DNA of 62,413 bases. Origin: an uncultured Oscillibacter sp. GTDB lineage: Bacteria > Bacillota > Clostridia > Oscillospirales > Oscillospiraceae. Positions within the stretch are counted from its first letter, which is position 1; the number at the start of each line of letters is the position of its first letter. Below are positions 24,195-32,314 of this stretch, piece by piece. Both the position numbers and the translations under genes were made by a program. The notes under the pieces were generated by a model. That model worked only from the letters and a program-made list of their open reading frames with translations. It ran no database searches and was not told where the DNA came from. The DNA is taken from positions 1 through 62,413 of the forward strand of contig CANDBG010000008.1 in the NCBI GenBank assembly GCA_947382875.1. The letters are read 5' to 3'.

Positions 24195-25037
24195 ATGGCA
24201 GAATATCAAATCCAGGTGTTGGAACTGGGATATGACCCGAGCTTCCCGGCGGGAATCGCGTTCGATTTCTGGCACATGGGCGATCAATCCATCAAATCCT
24301 CCTTTTCCATGACGCTGCTGCGCAGCAAAGACCACTGCATTCTGTATGACTGCGGAATGGACATGAATTCCCGTTTTTCCACGGAAAAAATCCAAATGGA
24401 AGGCGATCAGAACTGCCATGCGCCGGATGCCGTCCTGCGGAGCGCCGGCCTTGCGCCGGAGGATGTAGACAGCATTGTGTTGAGCCACTGCCACTGGGAC
24501 CACATGAGCGGTCTGCGTTACTTCCCAAATGCTCATTTTTACATTCAGCGGGCGGAGACGGAACAGTGGGAACGCTCCATGGAAAATCCGGATTTCCCGC
24601 TCACTCACAAGAGCGTGGTGAACCCGGAGAGCCTGACGCTTCTGCGGGAGTATGTGTCTGCGGGAAAGGTCACGTATTTGGACGGAGACACGGCAGAGCT
24701 GTTTCCCGGCATCCACGTCCGGACGGCTTCCGGACACAGCTATGCGCAGAATATGCTGTTTGTGGACAACGCCGGGCGGCATTTCGCAGTAATTGGTGAT
24801 GTAAGTATGCGCCCGGAAAGTTTTCAGGGAACGGAAGCGTTTCCCTGCTTTCTGCCGAATCTGAAATTTGCCGTAGGCCCCCTAGCGGACATTCTGACCT
24901 CTTACCGGCAAATCCTGGACTGGGTTGACGGCGATGTGACGCGCATTCTGATGACGCATAACAGCACGGTTCAGGAGGTCTGGCCCACAACAGAAAGCGC
25001 GTTAGGCTTGCAGATCACTACGGTTCATAAAACGTAA
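24195..25037 (+). CDS. MBL-fold metallohydrolase (lactonase-like)
   Basis: 280 residues with the metallo-beta-lactamase signature SHCHWDHMSG (H-x-H-x-D-H, dinuclear metal site) near residue 98. ASGHSYAQNMLFV supplies a later metal His, VIGDVSMRP an Asp ligand, and MTHNSTV a final His. The overall layout resembles quorum-quenching and other lactonases (AhlD/AttM type). It probably hydrolyses a lactone or ester intermediate. GAAGAAAGAAGGGAA precedes the ATG. It is the first gene of a two-gene operon with a VOC protein, 16 bp downstream, under a shared-module promoter. Confidence 0.8.
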   Translation: MAEYQIQVLELGYDPSFPAGIAFDFWHMGDQSIKSSFSMTLLRSKDHCILYDCGMDMNSRFSTEKIQMEGDQNCHAPDAVLRSAGLAPEDVDSIVLSHCHWDHMSGLRYFPNAHFYIQRAETEQWERSMENPDFPLTHKSVVNPESLTLLREYVSAGKVTYLDGDTAELFPGIHVRTASGHSYAQNMLFVDNAGRHFAVIGDVSMRPESFQGTEAFPCFLPNLKFAVGPLADILTSYRQILDWVDGDVTRILMTHNSTVQEVWPTTESALGLQITTVHKT

Positions 25038-25053
25038 AAAGGAGGGCTTTTTC

Positions 25054-26052
25054 ATGGAACAGAACCATATTCACCCCAAGCAGGCGCGGCAGGTTGACCA
25101 GATTGTGCTGGTAAGCGGCAATCTTTTTGAAACGCTGCATCATTTCCGCAGCGTATTCCATTATGAACACTGGGACCTCCATACAAGAACCAACCGAAAT
25201 ATGCCGAAGCAGGAGTTCGACGGCGGCGACGGCACGTTTTCGTATTACGAGGCGGTAACTCCCGCGGCAAACGGGATTACCCTGCGGGTAGTGGAGCCGG
25301 TCTCCGGGAGTACCGTCTATCAAATATTTTTAGACCGGTTCGGCCCGGGAATTATGGGTCTGCGGGAACGGATTCCCGACAGCCGCTGGGAATCCACGCT
25401 TGCACATTTTGCGAAAAAAAACGTCCCGATTGCACAGCAATCGGAAACGGAAGTCTGGATGGACCTGTCAAGCTCCATCGGAGGAATGCACGGACTGGTA
25501 AAAGCCTCCGCGTCGGCCAGCGAGGAGGTCCATGCAGAGAAACTGCGCGAAATTTTCCAGATTTGCATCGTGACGGACGACGTTCGGCGCACCGCCGCGC
25601 ATATGCTGGACTTACTGGGGCTGGGCCCCTGGGAAATCGGACACGCGAACAATCAGACAGTAACCAATATGGCGTCCAGCCAGTATCCCGCCGGCACATT
25701 CCCGCCCGCCGAGTTTCTTCCTGCAATTTGCCGTTTCGGCAACATTGAATTTGAGCTGGTCCAGCCGGTGCATGGCCCTGTGCCCTATTTCGATTACCTG
25801 AAACGCCGTCCGACGGGCTATCATCATATCAAGGAAACCCTGCAAATCACCGAATGGAACGCCGCCCTGGAGCATTATGCAAGCATGGGCGTTTCCGTAC
25901 TGCTCTCCGGGAAAATCGGCCCCTGCGGGTGGAGCAACCTGGATACGGAAGCCCTGATCGGCTGCGTCTATGAGCTGAGCGACGGCGTGCCGATGGACAA
26001 GCTGCCGGACGGCTATAACCCCTGTTTCTACCCGCCGGTGGAAACGGTTTAA
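25054..26052 (+). CDS. Two-domain VOC (glyoxalase/dioxygenase superfamily) protein
   Basis: 332 residues with two vicinal-oxygen-chelate modules. The first begins QVDQIVLVSGNLFETLHHF. The second begins IFQICIVTDDVRRTAAHMLDLLGLGPWEIG and ends with PTGYHHIKETLQ and TEALIGCVYEL. Metal-ligand candidates include the His of HHIKE and the Glu of FELVQP. The second module closely resembles those in the protein at 27892-28866 (GLGPWEIG compared with EMGPWSIG; FELVQPVHGP compared with IEVIQPVKGP). VOC enzymes catalyse epimerisation, isomerisation or C-C cleavage through an enediolate; the reaction here is unknown. Confidence 0.75.
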   Translation: MEQNHIHPKQARQVDQIVLVSGNLFETLHHFRSVFHYEHWDLHTRTNRNMPKQEFDGGDGTFSYYEAVTPAANGITLRVVEPVSGSTVYQIFLDRFGPGIMGLRERIPDSRWESTLAHFAKKNVPIAQQSETEVWMDLSSSIGGMHGLVKASASASEEVHAEKLREIFQICIVTDDVRRTAAHMLDLLGLGPWEIGHANNQTVTNMASSQYPAGTFPPAEFLPAICRFGNIEFELVQPVHGPVPYFDYLKRRPTGYHHIKETLQITEWNAALEHYASMGVSVLLSGKIGPCGWSNLDTEALIGCVYELSDGVPMDKLPDGYNPCFYPPVETV

Positions 26053-26077
26053 GCGTCCTCCGCGCCTTGCAGAACAA

Positions 26078-26113
26078 AAAAACCTGTGGACTTGCAATGG
26101 TCCACAGGTTTTT
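26078..26113. terminator. Bidirectional intrinsic terminator
   Basis: A 14-bp perfect stem, AAAAACCTGTGGAC (26078-26091) with 26100-26113, between the VOC gene and the convergent lysR gene. Confidence 0.85.
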
Positions 26114-26134
26114 GTCTTGCGCAAAACCAGCAAA

Positions 26135-27019
26135 TTATTCTACCGTCGATTCCAGTTCCAGCCGGGACATGATTTCGTCCACCAGCAGCTGAATGGAGGG
26201 ATTTTGATTTTCCTTATGCCAGGCCAGCTTGACCGAAAAACCGACATTCGTCGGAATTCTGGCCAGCTCAAACCGCTCCGGGATTTCGACCAAATCGTCC
26301 AGGATGGCGTAGCCAAAGCCCATCTTGGCCGACATACACACCGATTCCACATTGGGGAGAATTTCCGTGCTTCCCGGCGTGAAGCCGTGGCACTCGCAGA
26401 TATAAACGGCGTAATCCTTTGTAATCGCCGTGGCGCTGACCGCGGGAATCAACAGACGCTCATACTTCAAATCCTCAAAGTTGATCTGGGGCGCAAAATC
26501 TCTGGAAATAATAGCGGTATGCCGCCGCTTGGCAAGGGTTCGCTCTTCCAGATACGGCTGGTCATGCAGATTGTATTCGTAATTGATTACGATGTCAAAA
26601 TCCTCTTTTGTCCGCTGAAACGACAAGGCCGAAAGCGGCACGTGGGATATTTTCATGAGAATTTCGGGGTGACACTGCTGAAAATCCGCCAGGATGTAAT
26701 CCAGATTTCCGAAGTTGCTGCTCTCCGGAAGCCCCATCCGCAGTTTATAAAAAATCTGCTTGCTCCGCAGCCGGGCCTGATACAGGGCGTCTTCAAAATC
26801 CTTTCCTGATTTTTCCAGCATTTCCAGCATGATCTGTCCGGCAGTGGTCAGCGTGACCGAACGGTAACTGCGGTTGAAAAGCGTAACGCCCCATTCCTTC
26901 TCCAGCAGGGAAATCTGCTTGCTGACCGCGGGCTGTGAAATATAATGCTTTTCAGCCGTCCGGCGAAAGCTGCCCAGCTTGGCCAGCGTAAGAAAATATT
27001 CAAGCTGCAAAAAATTCAT
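26135..27019 (-). CDS. LysR-family transcriptional regulator, likely controller of the catabolic island
   Basis: 294 residues. The N-terminal winged helix is canonical (FLQLEYFLTLAKLGSFRRTAEKHYISQPAVSKQISLLEKEWG, then RSVTLTTAGQ), followed by a two-lobed effector domain of about 200 residues. The start has GGAGGTAGTT upstream. It is the only LysR gene in the island and sits in the middle of seven promoters that share a 6-6-6 palindrome and half-site module, which is the kind of site LysR proteins bind (T-N11-A cores). A half site overlaps its own promoter. That it controls all seven is inference. Confidence 0.88.
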   Translation of the reverse strand: MNFLQLEYFLTLAKLGSFRRTAEKHYISQPAVSKQISLLEKEWGVTLFNRSYRSVTLTTAGQIMLEMLEKSGKDFEDALYQARLRSKQIFYKLRMGLPESSNFGNLDYILADFQQCHPEILMKISHVPLSALSFQRTKEDFDIVINYEYNLHDQPYLEERTLAKRRHTAIISRDFAPQINFEDLKYERLLIPAVSATAITKDYAVYICECHGFTPGSTEILPNVESVCMSAKMGFGYAILDDLVEIPERFELARIPTNVGFSVKLAWHKENQNPSIQLLVDEIMSRLELESTVE

Positions 27020-27133
27020 AACTACCTCCGCACGTCAATATTGCATGAATTGTATTTTTACCGATAAGTGTCCTGTAAAATGGCGGGCGGCCGGAGAGAC
27101 GTTTTTTTCAGTATTTGTAAAAACCCTGTTTCT

Positions 27134-27161
27134 ATTATAGTGTATTTTATTGATAACGCAA
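27134..27161 (-). promoter_or_regulatory. lysR promoter overlapped by a half site
   Basis: On the minus strand TTGCGT (27161-27156), 16 bp, TATAAT (27139-27134). The sequence GCGTTATC overlapping the -35 matches one arm of the operator palindromes, which would suit negative autoregulation. Confidence 0.55.
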
Positions 27162-27207
27162 TATCTTTTTTACATTTGCCGCGTAAAAGCACACATTTTA
27201 CCTTGTG

Positions 27208-27275
27208 GATAACTTTACAGCTATCGAACCATAACAATTTGACGGATTGAATTGGAAGCCGGTGTCAATTATATT
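27208..27275 (+). promoter_or_regulatory. LysR-type operator module and promoter of the VOC-MFS-ADH-SDR-MFS operon
   Basis: GATAAC-N6-GCTATC (27208-27225), 4 bp, half site CATAAC (27230-27235), conserved TTGACGGA, -35 TTGAAT (27247-27252), 17 bp, -10 TATATT (27270-27275). Confidence 0.75.
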
Positions 27276-27404
27276 AAAATTATGTAATGGCGGGAGAGAG
27301 GGAAAGGATGTGTTTATCCATTTTATACAAAAACAGCAGTCATAAAATTATATCCGTGCCGCGGCAAAATCCATCGCCGCGCCGGAGGCGGAAAGGACAG
27401 GCTT

Positions 27405-27872
27405 ATGAGTGAATTGTTGCAGAAAATCAATCAGATCGGCATCGTGACCAAAGACGCCAAGGCGATGGCAAAACGCTACGCCGAGATTTACGGCATCACG
27501 GACTGGGTGATTCAAGACGGTGAAAACGGAGGCTTCGACCCGGCGGCCCGCGCGCAGAATCTGACCACCCGCGGCGTCCGGCGCGACTTTGAAATCACCC
27601 TGGCTTCCGGACATATCGGAGACATGGAAATCGAGCTGATTCAGCCCTTGGACGAATACAGCGACTATGCCCGGTTCCTCAAGGAACACGGCGAGGGCGT
27701 ACATCACATTTCCCTCTGCACAAATGTCCCGCAGTTCAAGCAGGTAATGGAGGAACGGGGAATTCCGGTTCTTTTGAGCGGAACCATTCCCGGTGTGGAA
27801 ACCTTTCTCTATTACGACACAACGCCCGAATTGGGGATGACGTTTGAAATCCACGACACGGAAAACAAATAG
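27405..27872 (+). CDS. Single-domain VOC family protein
   Basis: 155 residues, one vicinal-oxygen-chelate unit of methylmalonyl-CoA-epimerase-like size. It starts LLQKINQIGIVTKDAKAMAKRYAEIYGI, continues with MEIELIQPLDEYSDYARFLKEHGEGVHHISL (candidate metal His in HHIS and Glu in IELIQP) and ends LGMTFEIHDTEN. GGAGGCGGAAAGG precedes the ATG. First gene of the six-gene plus-strand operon. Likely an isomerase, epimerase or lyase of a pathway intermediate; specificity unknown. Confidence 0.75.
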   Translation: MSELLQKINQIGIVTKDAKAMAKRYAEIYGITDWVIQDGENGGFDPAARAQNLTTRGVRRDFEITLASGHIGDMEIELIQPLDEYSDYARFLKEHGEGVHHISLCTNVPQFKQVMEERGIPVLLSGTIPGVETFLYYDTTPELGMTFEIHDTENK

Positions 27873-27891
27873 AAAGGAAGGGATGATCTGG

Positions 27892-28866
27892 ATGAATCCT
27901 GTCATGAGCGCGGCCCGGCTTCAAGCCAATTCCGAAAACCGTTTCTTTGACCGAATTACGGTTGTAACAAACCGTTTGGAGGAGACGGCGGGAAATCTGG
28001 AAAAGCTGTACGGCCTGAAAAACTGGAAGCTGCGCGAAGAGAGCCGCGGCGGGTTCAGCGAACGCACCGCCGTCGCATATTTGGGCAATGTGGAGCTTTG
28101 CCTGACACAGCCTTTGAAGGGCGAATCCGTTTGCAGCCGTTACCTCACTGCGTATGGCGAGGGCTTGTTCTGCCTGCGGGAGAACGTGCCGCCGGAGAAA
28201 TGGGAGGCGGAACTCACCCGTTATAAAAGGCTCGGCGTTTCCGTGGCGCAGGAGGATATAGACGCGGAAGGCGTCACGGTCTGGCTGGATACCCAGGCGC
28301 AGCTTGGCGGTATGCTGGCGCTGCACCGGGACAGCGAAGAAGCCGCTGAAACCCGCCGGGTCCTGCGGAACGACCGGGTACTGACCCAAATCAATGTCGT
28401 CACCGGCGATGTGGACCGCACCATTCATCAGCTGACGGAACTGCTGGAAATGGGGCCGTGGTCCATCGGCACGCTGAACAACCAAAGCGTCGCCAACCCC
28501 GGCCTGCTGGTAAACGGAAAACTGGAAGCGCCGGAGTTCCATTTCCAGCTTGGCATCACCGTTTTTGCCAACATCGAAATCGAAGTCATTCAGCCGGTGA
28601 AAGGCCCTACGGTATACCAGGAGTATCTGGACCGCCACGGGGTTGGGTTCCATCATATCAAGGAAATTGTGCCAGTAGACAGCTGGCAGTCCACCCTGGA
28701 CGGCTACGCGGCCAAGGGAATTGCCTTGAGCATCAAAGGCGGCGTCGGCGACACCAGCTTCGCCTATTTGGATTGTGAAAAGCTCTTTGGTTTTGTGGTG
28801 GAGCTGGGCATTCCTGTGCCGCCGGGACGGATGCCGGACGGTTACAATGAATATCACTATCCCTGA
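27892..28866 (+). CDS. Two-domain VOC family protein
   Basis: 324 residues, two VOC modules: FFDRITVVTNRLEETAGNL... and RVLTQINVVTGDVDRTIHQLTELLEMGPWSIG...GVGFHHIKEIVPVD...LFGFVVELGIP. It is a paralogue of the protein at 25054-26052, sharing the GPW-I-G and HHIKE blocks. Of two in-frame ATGs (27883, 27892) the second was chosen because AAGGAAGGG lies at proper spacing from it. It follows the single-domain VOC gene by 19 bases, so it is cotranscribed. Function unknown. Confidence 0.75.
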   Translation: MNPVMSAARLQANSENRFFDRITVVTNRLEETAGNLEKLYGLKNWKLREESRGGFSERTAVAYLGNVELCLTQPLKGESVCSRYLTAYGEGLFCLRENVPPEKWEAELTRYKRLGVSVAQEDIDAEGVTVWLDTQAQLGGMLALHRDSEEAAETRRVLRNDRVLTQINVVTGDVDRTIHQLTELLEMGPWSIGTLNNQSVANPGLLVNGKLEAPEFHFQLGITVFANIEIEVIQPVKGPTVYQEYLDRHGVGFHHIKEIVPVDSWQSTLDGYAAKGIALSIKGGVGDTSFAYLDCEKLFGFVVELGIPVPPGRMPDGYNEYHYP

Positions 28867-28923
28867 CCCGCTTCGGGTTTGCGCGGCACTTTGCACGCAT
28901 GAAATTCAGGAAGGAGAAACATC

Positions 28924-30219
28924 ATGTCACAACAGCACGAACACGAAAAAGTAGTTGGTAAGGACTCCAAGGCAAATTTCGGTACAAGAGGCTGGCTTCT
29001 GGTTTTGTTCGGATTGATGTCCTTGTTTTATGTCGGTTCCATTCAAAATGAATCCATGAACGTCGTCATCCCGAAGCTGATGGAGCTTCACGGCTGGGGC
29101 GACGGTCAGATTTCCCGCATTACCGGTTATGCAACCTTTATCGGCGCAATGTGTGTGTTTTTCTGGAATCCGGTGGTCCGGAAGTTCGGCGCAAAATGGC
29201 CCGCCGTGATTGCGCTGGCGGTGGTGGGCATTGGTATGAGCCTGCAAGGTTACGTGACCAGTGTTGGCGCTTATGCGGTCATTCGTATTCTGACTGTGAT
29301 TGGCACAATGTCCGTCATGAACTACTTTTTAGGCGTTCTGGTTATCAACTGGTTCCCCACCAAAAAGGGCGTTGCGATGGGTTATATTACCGTCGGCAAC
29401 AATCTTGCGTCCATCGTGTGCATCTGGATGCTGACGGGACTTTGGTCCTCCTTTGGCTTTGGCGGCGGCTCCATTGCCTATGGTCTGCTGGGTCTGCTTC
29501 CGATTGCCGTTTTGGTCTTTGCCCTGGACGACTACCCGGAGAAATTCGGGCTGTTCCCGGACAACGACACGTCCATGACCCGGGAAGAAGCCGACAAAAT
29601 GCTGGAAGAAGGCCGCCGGTACGAGGAGACCAGCCCCTGGACGGTAAAACGGCTGCTGGTAACGCCCCAGGTCTGGAAAATTGCCGTTGCGCTGGGCCTG
29701 CTTTGTCTCACCATCTCCGGCATCCTGACGCATCTGGTTGCGATCTTCACTTCCAGAGGCTATGACCAGACCTCCGCCATGCTGGCAATGACCATTTGCA
29801 GTGTCCTCGCGATTCCTTTGAGCATTTTCCTAGGCGTGATTGACACGAAGTACGGCGCAAGAATTGCTACCATCGGGTTGGCGGTTGTCATGGCGGTTTG
29901 CTTCTTTGTTTCGGTGATTGACTCAAAATGGTCTGTCTTTTTCGCCGGGTTTGCCGCGGCCGCGGTCATGGGCTGTCTCAACAACGTGGCAACCTCGCTC
30001 CCCGCCAGTATCTTTGGACGTTATGACATGAAGCGGGCGCAGTCGGTTATCATTCCGATCATGCAGACGTTACAGGCAATTGGCGTCGGCTTGACCGGAA
30101 CGCTGGCGGAAAAAACCGGCGGCTTTACCGCAGTCATGGGGCTGATGGGCGTCTGCTCGATTGTCGGCGCGCTGATTCTGCTGACGCTGAAGGACGAGTG
30201 CATCGGACGCATTGAATAA
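28924..30219 (+). CDS. MFS transporter (oxalate/formate-antiporter-like)
   Basis: 431 residues, about twelve transmembrane helices. The N-terminus FGTRGWLLVLFGLMSLFYVG mirrors FGAKGWFLIIYSLAALF of the carrier at 20597-21892. The helix 4-5 loop is INWFPTKKGVAMGYI, and the large cytoplasmic loop holds PDNDTSMTREEADKMLEEG. AAGGAGAAAC precedes the ATG. It lies within the VOC/dehydrogenase operon, so it probably moves a substrate of the same pathway. Confidence 0.88.
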   Translation: MSQQHEHEKVVGKDSKANFGTRGWLLVLFGLMSLFYVGSIQNESMNVVIPKLMELHGWGDGQISRITGYATFIGAMCVFFWNPVVRKFGAKWPAVIALAVVGIGMSLQGYVTSVGAYAVIRILTVIGTMSVMNYFLGVLVINWFPTKKGVAMGYITVGNNLASIVCIWMLTGLWSSFGFGGGSIAYGLLGLLPIAVLVFALDDYPEKFGLFPDNDTSMTREEADKMLEEGRRYEETSPWTVKRLLVTPQVWKIAVALGLLCLTISGILTHLVAIFTSRGYDQTSAMLAMTICSVLAIPLSIFLGVIDTKYGARIATIGLAVVMAVCFFVSVIDSKWSVFFAGFAAAAVMGCLNNVATSLPASIFGRYDMKRAQSVIIPIMQTLQAIGVGLTGTLAEKTGGFTAVMGLMGVCSIVGALILLTLKDECIGRIE

Positions 30220-30237
30220 GAAGGGAGACGGTTGACT

Positions 30238-31311
30238 ATGGCAGACACCATGCGGGCCTTTGTGGCGGTGGAACGGGGCCGCTTTGAAGTGCAGGACGTC
30301 CCGATTCCGGAAGTCGGGGACGACGACATCCTGATTCAGCTGAAATCGGCGGCCATCTGCGGCAGCGACGTACATATTTACGACGGCGGCATGGACCCGC
30401 TGTGCGGCTATCCGGTGATTATGGGACACGAAAACGCCGGGGTCATTGTAAAACGCGGAAAGAACGTATCCCCAAAATGGCAGGTTGGAGACCGGGTGAC
30501 CTCCGAAAACACCGTGGAGGTATGCGGAAGCTGTTACGGCTGTATCACCGGCGAATATGTCACCTGCGAGCATCGCCGGGGGATGGGCATTGCCGCGGAC
30601 GGCATTCTTGCGGAATATGTCCGGATTCCGGGGGATATCCTCCGGCTGGTGCCGGACTGCATTTTCAAAATTCCCGACAACGTTTCCTTTGAGGAAGCGC
30701 CGCTTCTGGAGCCTGCCGCCAATGGATACAAGGCCGTGTTTCAGGAAGGCCGCATGATGGCGGGCGAATATGTAATTGTCTCCGGCGCGGGCGCACTGGG
30801 GCTTTACAGCGCGCATATGGCGGCCATCGGCGGCGCGGCGCGTGTCATTTTGCTGGTGCGGACCAGCACGGCAAAGGACAAACTGGAAACCGCCCGTAAG
30901 CTTGGCGTGACCGACATCATTTATTCCGACGAGCCGGAAAAAAGCCTGGAAGCCGTGCATCAGCTGACCGGCGGCTATGGAGCGGATCTGGCCATTGAGA
31001 CTACGGGCGTTCCGGCGGTATTGGACCTGGGACTGCATATGCTGCACGTCAGAGGCCGGATGGTCCGGATTGCCATTAACAACACGCCGTATCAATATGG
31101 CCTGGACAGCCTCACGCTGCGTTCGATTGAACTGATCGGGCATATGGGATACAACACGGTTTCCTGGCTCAATACCATCCATCTGGCGCAGCAGGGAAAA
31201 TTGGATTTGAAGTCCATCGTGACGCACCGCGTCAAACTGGAGGACGTGAAGCGTGGATTTGACTTGATGGTTTCCCGCGAAGCCGGCAAGGTGCTTGTGG
31301 AATTTGACTGA
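30238..31311 (+). CDS. Zinc-dependent medium-chain alcohol/polyol dehydrogenase
   Basis: 357 residues. Catalytic zinc site residues are in AAICGSDVHIYDGG (Cys) and IMGHENAGVIV (His-Glu). A structural-zinc-like cysteine set is partly kept in CGSCYGCITGEYVTCE. The Rossmann motif is VSGAGALGLYSAHMAAIGG. The family is that of threonine/sorbitol-type dehydrogenases, using NAD(P) to oxidise a secondary alcohol. The ATG at 30238 is favoured over a TTG six bases earlier because AAGGGAG is better spaced. It follows the MFS gene by 18 bases. Confidence 0.87.
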   Translation: MADTMRAFVAVERGRFEVQDVPIPEVGDDDILIQLKSAAICGSDVHIYDGGMDPLCGYPVIMGHENAGVIVKRGKNVSPKWQVGDRVTSENTVEVCGSCYGCITGEYVTCEHRRGMGIAADGILAEYVRIPGDILRLVPDCIFKIPDNVSFEEAPLLEPAANGYKAVFQEGRMMAGEYVIVSGAGALGLYSAHMAAIGGAARVILLVRTSTAKDKLETARKLGVTDIIYSDEPEKSLEAVHQLTGGYGADLAIETTGVPAVLDLGLHMLHVRGRMVRIAINNTPYQYGLDSLTLRSIELIGHMGYNTVSWLNTIHLAQQGKLDLKSIVTHRVKLEDVKRGFDLMVSREAGKVLVEFD

Positions 31312-31427
31312 CGATACGGGAAGTACCGTTTGATTTGTGTGACGCAGTGCTGTCTGTCCGTTCAAGCGGGCAGGCAGCGCCGCTGTTTGTACCGCTGGAT
31401 TCTTCGGCGGGAGAAAGGGGTTTTTTT

Positions 31428-32267
31428 ATGAAAACGTGGTTTATAACCGGCGGCTCTACCGGCCTGGGCCGCTGTATTGCAGAAGAGGCGTTAGCCCGGG
31501 GCGATCAAGTGGCCGTTGCGGCAATTGACCCGGAAAATATGCAGGATTATCTGCCGCGGTATGATAAAAACGTGTTGGTGCAATATCTGGACGTTACCAG
31601 CGAGGAGCTGGTGACGGAGGCGTTTGCAGAGGCGGTGCGGAAATTCGGCCGGATCGATATCTGCGTGAACAACGCCGGATTTATGCACCTGGGCGCGGTG
31701 GAAGAGCTGACGCAGGTCGAGGTCCGAAAGCTGATGGATACAAACTTTATGGGTAATTTTTTTGTGGCAAAGCAGGCGGCAAAGCATATGCGGGAGAACC
31801 GCAGCGGCGTGATCGTTCAAATGGCCAGTCTGGCGGCGGTGGACGTTCTGGCGGGAAACGGCTTGTACGGTGCGTCCAAATGGGCCGTGGAGGGCTTGAG
31901 CGAGGCGCTGTATCACGAGATGAAGCCCTTCGGCGTGAAGGTAATTCTTGTGGAGCCGGGAACCATCAAGACCGGCATCGAACGCCGCTCCCGCCACTCG
32001 AAGCCGCTTCCGGCCTATCAGGAGCTGCTGGCCGAGGTCCGCAGGCGTTGGGTGGACTGTGACGACTCCGGCGACACCGGGGACCCGGTCAAATGCGCAA
32101 AGGTACTGCTCAAGCTGGTGGAGCTGGATGACCCGCCGGTGCGAATTCCCCTGACGACGTTCGCTTATGAAGTTTCCCAGGAGGTCTGCCGGGACCGGCT
32201 TGTTCAGGCGGAACGCTGGCTTCCGTACAGCCGGATGGCGGATATTGCTTATGACGGGCCGATTTAA
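31428..32267 (+). CDS. Short-chain dehydrogenase/reductase
   Basis: 279 residues, classical SDR of slightly long type: FITGGSTGLGRCIAEEAL (T-G-x3-G-x-G cofactor loop), CVNNAGFMHLGAV, a Ser in IVQMASLAAV and active-site YGASKWAVEGLSEAL (Tyr-x3-Lys). GAGAAAGGGG precedes the chosen ATG; the frame is open 93 bases further up but without a ribosome site. A 116-bp gap with a weak hairpin separates it from the zinc dehydrogenase, but no promoter module is present, so it likely remains in the operon. Confidence 0.87.
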   Translation: MKTWFITGGSTGLGRCIAEEALARGDQVAVAAIDPENMQDYLPRYDKNVLVQYLDVTSEELVTEAFAEAVRKFGRIDICVNNAGFMHLGAVEELTQVEVRKLMDTNFMGNFFVAKQAAKHMRENRSGVIVQMASLAAVDVLAGNGLYGASKWAVEGLSEALYHEMKPFGVKVILVEPGTIKTGIERRSRHSKPLPAYQELLAEVRRRWVDCDDSGDTGDPVKCAKVLLKLVELDDPPVRIPLTTFAYEVSQEVCRDRLVQAERWLPYSRMADIAYDGPI

Positions 32268-32314
32268 CGCGGTCCTGAAAAACACACGGCGCTGTTTCCA
32301 GGAGGTTTTCAAGC

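Noticed and set aside
30232-30237. TTG start for the zinc dehydrogenase
   Set aside because: The ribosome site is too close to the TTG and well spaced for the ATG six bases later.
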